Source: Vicinamibacteria bacterium
Lineage (GTDB): Bacteria > Acidobacteriota > Vicinamibacteria > Vicinamibacterales > UBA2999
Direction: 5' to 3'
DNA: 10,606 nucleotides
Assembly: GCA_025924295.1 (NCBI GenBank)
Contig: JAICEG010000154.1
Span: 1 to 10,606, forward strand
The notes under the pieces are model-generated. The model worked only from the letters and a program-made list of their open reading frames with translations, did not search any database and had not been told where the DNA came from. Made by a program: the position numbers and the translations under genes. Positions 6,758-10,606 of the stretch are shown here, one piece after another. Each line of letters starts with the position of its first letter. Within the stretch, counting starts at the first letter, position 1.

Positions 6758-7393
6758 CCCGATACCGTGATTGTCGCTGCTCCTGAATACCTGCCGGCGC
6801 TCCAGGAGCAGGGCGAGTTTGGTGATGCGCTGGCCTTCTCAGATGCCGACGCGCTGAAAGCGCTCGAAGCGATCACCCGTGACCGTCCAAAGGTCATCGC
6901 GCTCGAACGGCAGTTCGCCGCCACCTCGCGCGGCGCCGCACTGATCAAGCGCATCAAGGCCGATCCCAAGCTGCGCAAGTGCGAGATCCGCATCGTCTCT
7001 CACGAAGGTGAGAGTGAAGACGTCACACAGCCGGAAGCGGCACCGGCCAGCCCGGAAGCCGCTCCTGTCAAACTCGATCAACGCGGGACCCGCCGCGCCC
7101 CGCGCGTGAAGATCGTCGAAGGCGTGGAAGTGCTGATCGATGGAAGCCCGGCGACCCTCATCGACCTGTCGGTCGTCGGGGCTCAGGTGATCTCGCTCAC
7201 GATTCTCCGGCCGAATCAGCGCGTGCGCATGGTCCTGCCGGATGAGGAGCGTCCGATCCGGTGCCAGGCCGGCGTCGCCTGGGCGGCCTTCGAGATGCCC
7301 AAGACCGGACCGCGCTACCGTGCGGGCATCGAGTTCTTCGATGCCGAGTCGGGAAACCTCGACCGCTTCATCGAGCAGAACAGGATCCCGTAA
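6755..7393 (+). CDS. Pseudo-receiver / PilZ domain protein (putative c-di-GMP effector)
   Basis: 212-residue cytoplasmic signalling protein. Residues 1-85 resemble a response-regulator receiver fold: TVIVAAPEY as strand 1, DADALKALEAI as a helix, PKVIALERQF as strand 3, GAALIKRIKADP as a helix and CEIRIVSHE as a later strand. The acidic pair after strand 1 is absent, and the phospho-acceptor position holds Glu51 instead of Asp, so it probably is not phosphorylated. A Pro/Ala/Glu-rich linker (about 86-107) leads to a PilZ domain (about 108-205). The c-di-GMP motif is complete: R113-x3-R117 and D137-x-S-x-x-G142. The PilZ domain is therefore expected to bind c-di-GMP, and the pseudo-receiver may be a constitutive protein-binding module. 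Frame extension upstream of 6755 runs into the antisense of the ABC ATPase and is not real. It is convergent with purA, ten bases apart. The output target is unknown. Confidence 0.85.
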   Translation: MPDTVIVAAPEYLPALQEQGEFGDALAFSDADALKALEAITRDRPKVIALERQFAATSRGAALIKRIKADPKLRKCEIRIVSHEGESEDVTQPEAAPASPEAAPVKLDQRGTRRAPRVKIVEGVEVLIDGSPATLIDLSVVGAQVISLTILRPNQRVRMVLPDEERPIRCQAGVAWAAFEMPKTGPRYRAGIEFFDAESGNLDRFIEQNRIP

Positions 7394-7403
7394 ATCCTGT
7401 CGA

Positions 7404-8711
<1,308 letters not shown>

Positions 8712-8719
8712 TCGGGTAT

Positions 8720-8750
8720 ATCGTACTCCACAGGCGTAAAGCATTGTCGA
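8720..8750 (-). promoter_or_regulatory. purA: Possible purA promoter: TCGACA-N19-TACGAT, near-leaderless
   Basis: Read on the minus strand, TCGACA (8750-8745) and TACGAT (8725-8720) resemble -35 and -10 elements, with a 19-bp spacer. The -10 ends eight bases before the purA ATG, so transcription would begin at or within a base or two of the start codon. No ribosome binding site lies in that gap, consistent with a leaderless message. The -35 overlaps the start of the heptamer tract. Confidence 0.35.
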
Positions 8751-8868
8751 TTTTTGGATTCGTGATTGTCGATTCTTTGGTGATCGACGAGGGCTGATCT
8801 GTGATGGGTGGAAACCCAATCACCGATCGCGAATCATCAACCAACAACCAATCACGGATCACAAATCA
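8749..8868. repeat. Heptamer-phased tract with central inversion between purA and hutH
   Basis: On the left, GATT or GAT cores recur on the + strand at 8749, 8757, 8764, 8771, 8782, 8796 and 8803, with spacings of 8, 7, 7, 11, 14 and 7. On the right, the reverse-complement core ATCA/ATCG recurs at 8819, 8826, 8833, 8851, 8858 and 8865, with spacings of 7, 7, 18, 7 and 7. The 11 and 18 steps equal one or two units plus four bases. The flip occurs around 8802-8822, where TGATGGGT and ACCCAATCA can pair with one bulge across GGAA. Each half is therefore in the same orientation relative to the gene it precedes. It holds no plausible gene. Confidence 0.75.
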
Positions 8869-8879
8869 TCAAACCGAAA

Positions 8880-10394
8880 ATGGTTCAACTGGACGGCCAC
8901 TCGCTGACGCTCGACGATCTCTCCGCGATCGCCTTCGACCACGCGCCGGTCGCGCTCACCGACGGTGCGCGTAACCGTGTCAACGCGGCGCGCACGGTCG
9001 TCGATGCGTTCGCGCGCGGCGACCAGCCTGCCTACGGGATCAACACCGGATTCGGCAGCTTCGCTGAGGTTCGCATCCCCGCTGAGTCGCTCGCCGAACT
9101 GCAGGTCAACCTGCTCCGCAGCCACGCCGCCGGCGTGGGCGAGCCGCTGTCGATCCCAGTCGTGCGCGCGACGATGGCGCTGCGCGCCAACGTGCTGGCC
9201 AAGGGCTACTCAGGCATTCGACTCGAAACACTCGAACGACTGATCGCGCTCCTCAACCAGGGCGTCCATCCCGTGGTCCCGTCGCGCGGCTCGGTGGGTG
9301 CCAGCGGCGATCTGGCGCCGCTCGCACATCTGGCGCTCGTCCTCATCGGCGAAGGCGAAGTGTGGCACGGCGATCGACGCCTGCCGGGAGCCGAGGGACT
9401 CGCGCGCGCCGGCTTGACGCCCGTCGTGCTCGAACCCAAGGAGGGGCTCGCGCTGATCAACGGCACACAGCCGTCAACGGCGCTGCTCGGCCTGGCGCTC
9501 CGCTCGTCCTTGCGCCTGGTGCGGGCCGCTGACATTGCGGCGGCGCTGAGCATCGACGGCCTGCAGGGCTCGACGCGTCCCTTCGACCCCCGCATCCACG
9601 CTGCCCGCGGGCTGGACGGACAGGCGTTAGCGGCAGAAAACCTCCGGAATCTGATGGCCGGAAGCCTCATCAATGCCGCCCACGCCAATTGCGGCCGCGT
9701 CCAGGACGCCTACTCGATGCGTTGCGCGCCACAGGTGCACGGCGCAGCGCGCGATGCCGTTCACTTCGCCGAACGGACGTTCCTCGCCGAGGCCAACGCC
9801 GCGACCGACAACCCGATGGTCTTTGCCGAGACCGGCGAGATCATCTCGGGCGGCAACTTTCATGGCGCGCCGGTCGCCGTGGCGGCCGACGTGCTGGCGA
9901 TCGGCCTCACGCACCTGGCCACGATCAGCGAACGTCGCTCCGATCGCCTGGTCAACCCGGCGAGCAGCGGCCTTCCCGCGTTCCTGACGCGCCATGGCGG
10001 ACTGCAGTCGGGCCTGATGATGGCGCAGGTGACTGCGGCCGCGCTCACCTCCGAGCTCAAGACGCTCGCGCATCCGGCGAGCGTCGACACGATCCCGACG
10101 TCGGGCAACAAGGAAGATCACGTGAGCATGAGCATGGCGGCGGCGCTCAAGGTCGAACGCGCCGTTGCGCTCACGCGCGACGTCATCGCGATCGAGATGC
10201 TGTGCGCGTGCCAGGCGATCGATCTGCTCGAAGGACTCGCGACCTCTGCACCGCTGGCGCGCGTGCACGCGCTCGTGCGTGAGCGCGTGCCGATCCTGGG
10301 ATCCGATCGTCCACCATCGCGCGATATCCACGAGATCTCGCAACTCATCGAAAGCGGCGACATTGATCGCGCATGCGCAATCAATGTCAACTGA
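8880..10394 (+). CDS. hutH: Histidine ammonia-lyase (histidase)
   Basis: 504-residue MIO-dependent lyase converting L-histidine to trans-urocanate and ammonia, the first step of histidine breakdown, in the cytosol. The MIO prosthetic group forms from A141-S142-G143 in GSVGASGDLAPLAH. YGINTGFG carries Y52, matching the catalytic Tyr53 of the Pseudomonas enzyme. RSHAAGVGEPL has the Ser-His pair typical of histidases rather than the residues of tyrosine or phenylalanine lyases. Other family marks are KEGLALINGTQ, DAYSMRCAPQVHGA, NPMVFAETGEIISGGNFHG, ISERRSDRLVNP and IPTSGNKEDHVSMS, in which E412 aligns with the catalytic Glu. The ATG at 8880 gives the normal MVQLDGHSLTL beginning and a family-typical length. 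An upstream GTG at 8808 would add only residues encoded by the repeat tract. No Shine-Dalgarno site precedes the ATG. hutU, hutI and hutG are not next to it. Confidence 0.95.
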   Translation: MVQLDGHSLTLDDLSAIAFDHAPVALTDGARNRVNAARTVVDAFARGDQPAYGINTGFGSFAEVRIPAESLAELQVNLLRSHAAGVGEPLSIPVVRATMALRANVLAKGYSGIRLETLERLIALLNQGVHPVVPSRGSVGASGDLAPLAHLALVLIGEGEVWHGDRRLPGAEGLARAGLTPVVLEPKEGLALINGTQPSTALLGLALRSSLRLVRAADIAAALSIDGLQGSTRPFDPRIHAARGLDGQALAAENLRNLMAGSLINAAHANCGRVQDAYSMRCAPQVHGAARDAVHFAERTFLAEANAATDNPMVFAETGEIISGGNFHGAPVAVAADVLAIGLTHLATISERRSDRLVNPASSGLPAFLTRHGGLQSGLMMAQVTAAALTSELKTLAHPASVDTIPTSGNKEDHVSMSMAAALKVERAVALTRDVIAIEMLCACQAIDLLEGLATSAPLARVHALVRERVPILGSDRPPSRDIHEISQLIESGDIDRACAINVN

Positions 10395-10404
10395 TTTATT
10401 TTTT
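10359..10404 (+). terminator. hutH: Probable intrinsic terminator overlapping the hutH 3' end
   Basis: GACATTGAT at 10359-10367 pairs with ATCAATGTC at 10380-10388. Inside, one C-A mismatch and three more pairs close a CATG loop (10372-10375), giving 12 pairs in all. The hairpin is followed by the hutH stop (10392-10394) and a T-rich run, tttatttttt, at 10395-10404. The gap of six bases between stem and T-run is longer than ideal. The hairpin lies within the last codons of hutH. Confidence 0.5.
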
Positions 10405-10413
10405 CCAAATCGA

Positions 10414-10442
10414 TTGACAAGCGAGCGCCCGATTCTTACCTT
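10414..10442 (+). promoter_or_regulatory. Sigma70-type promoter TTGACA-N17-TACCTT reading out of the window
   Basis: A perfect TTGACA (10414-10419), a 17-bp spacer and TACCTT (10437-10442) match the housekeeping promoter pattern. It sits just after the hutH terminator on the same strand and must serve a gene beginning near or beyond the window end. Transcription would start around 10449. The remaining sequence to 10606 holds a possible leader, with no clear ribosome binding site. Confidence 0.55.
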
Positions 10443-10606
10443 CTGATCTTCGCGGCGGCGTTCATCAACCGCCACGATCCACACCATGCTGATGCCTGCG
10501 CGCACCAACCGCACTCCTCGCGCTACGACACACGGAAACGACAGGTGCAGTGCAACAATTGACTTCACGCGCACGACGGACCTCGGGCAACCGGGCACGA
10601 GACACA

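Noticed and set aside
8712..8819. Upstream extension of the purA frame by 36 residues
   Set aside because: The added residues translate the heptamer tract and a putative promoter. The standard family N-terminus begins at the ATG at 8711.
8808..8879. GTG start adding 24 residues to hutH
   Set aside because: The extension is low-complexity translation of the repeat tract and no histidase has it. The ATG at 8880 gives the family N-terminus and spacing to the MIO triad.
9627..10598. 323-codon open frame antisense to hutH
   Set aside because: No recognisable motif and Arg/His-rich composition. It covers the hutH catalytic region and the terminator.
10486..10606. Open frame from an ATG at 10486 to the window edge (40 codons)
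   Set aside because: No ribosome binding site, no recognisable sequence, and too short to judge. It could be the start of the gene served by the 10414 promoter, but cannot be supported here.

Overview
The window is dense, GC-rich bacterial chromosome with short intergenic gaps. It has a ComP-like membrane sensor fused to a Ser/Thr kinase, a pseudo-receiver/PilZ protein, a stand-alone LigD-type ligase and several genes that seem to lack Shine-Dalgarno sites. I infer a soil-type bacterium, most likely Acidobacteriota (Vicinamibacteria-like). That placement rests on gene style only; no rRNA or marker gene confirms it. I see no phage, transposon, CRISPR, tRNA or rRNA genes.

Layout, left to right. 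(1) 2-2197 (+): the C-terminal 731 residues of a membrane-anchored GAF / zinc-ribbon / Ser-Thr kinase, cut by the window edge. (2) 2273-2623 and 2723-3217 (+): two tandem paralogous small proteins of a family I do not recognise, about 46% identical over about 100 residues. (3) 3217-3265: a palindromic 7-bp-periodic tract between convergent genes. (4) 3288-3815 (-): a DinB-like metal-binding helical-bundle protein. (5) 3831-3918: a 12-unit heptamer tract in the divergent DinB/ligase gap. (6) 3933-4880 (+): LigD-type ATP-dependent DNA ligase without polymerase, nuclease or Ku partners. (7) 4867-5919 and 5928-6683 (-): an ABC-2 permease and its ATPase, an exporter operon whose 3' end overlaps the ligase by 14 bp. 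(8) 6755-7393 (+): pseudo-receiver/PilZ protein. (9) 7404-8711 (-): purA, adenylosuccinate synthetase. (10) 8749-8868: a third heptamer tract, with an inversion at its centre, in the purA/hutH divergent gap. (11) 8880-10394 (+): hutH, histidine ammonia-lyase, with a hairpin and T-run at its end, then a good sigma70-type promoter (10414-10442) reading out of the window.

The genes do not form one pathway. purA and hutH are single-gene housekeeping/catabolic units. The kinase and PilZ proteins are signalling components, possibly for different signals, and the ABC pair is an export module. The kinase plus the two paralogous small genes is the most plausible undescribed functional unit. The most unusual DNA-level signal is a set of three intergenic tracts. 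Their unit sequences differ (GTTCTTC, xxAATCA and xxGGCTC types), but all keep a strict 7-bp period, two have a 4-nt slip, and two turn over into the inverse orientation around a hairpin.
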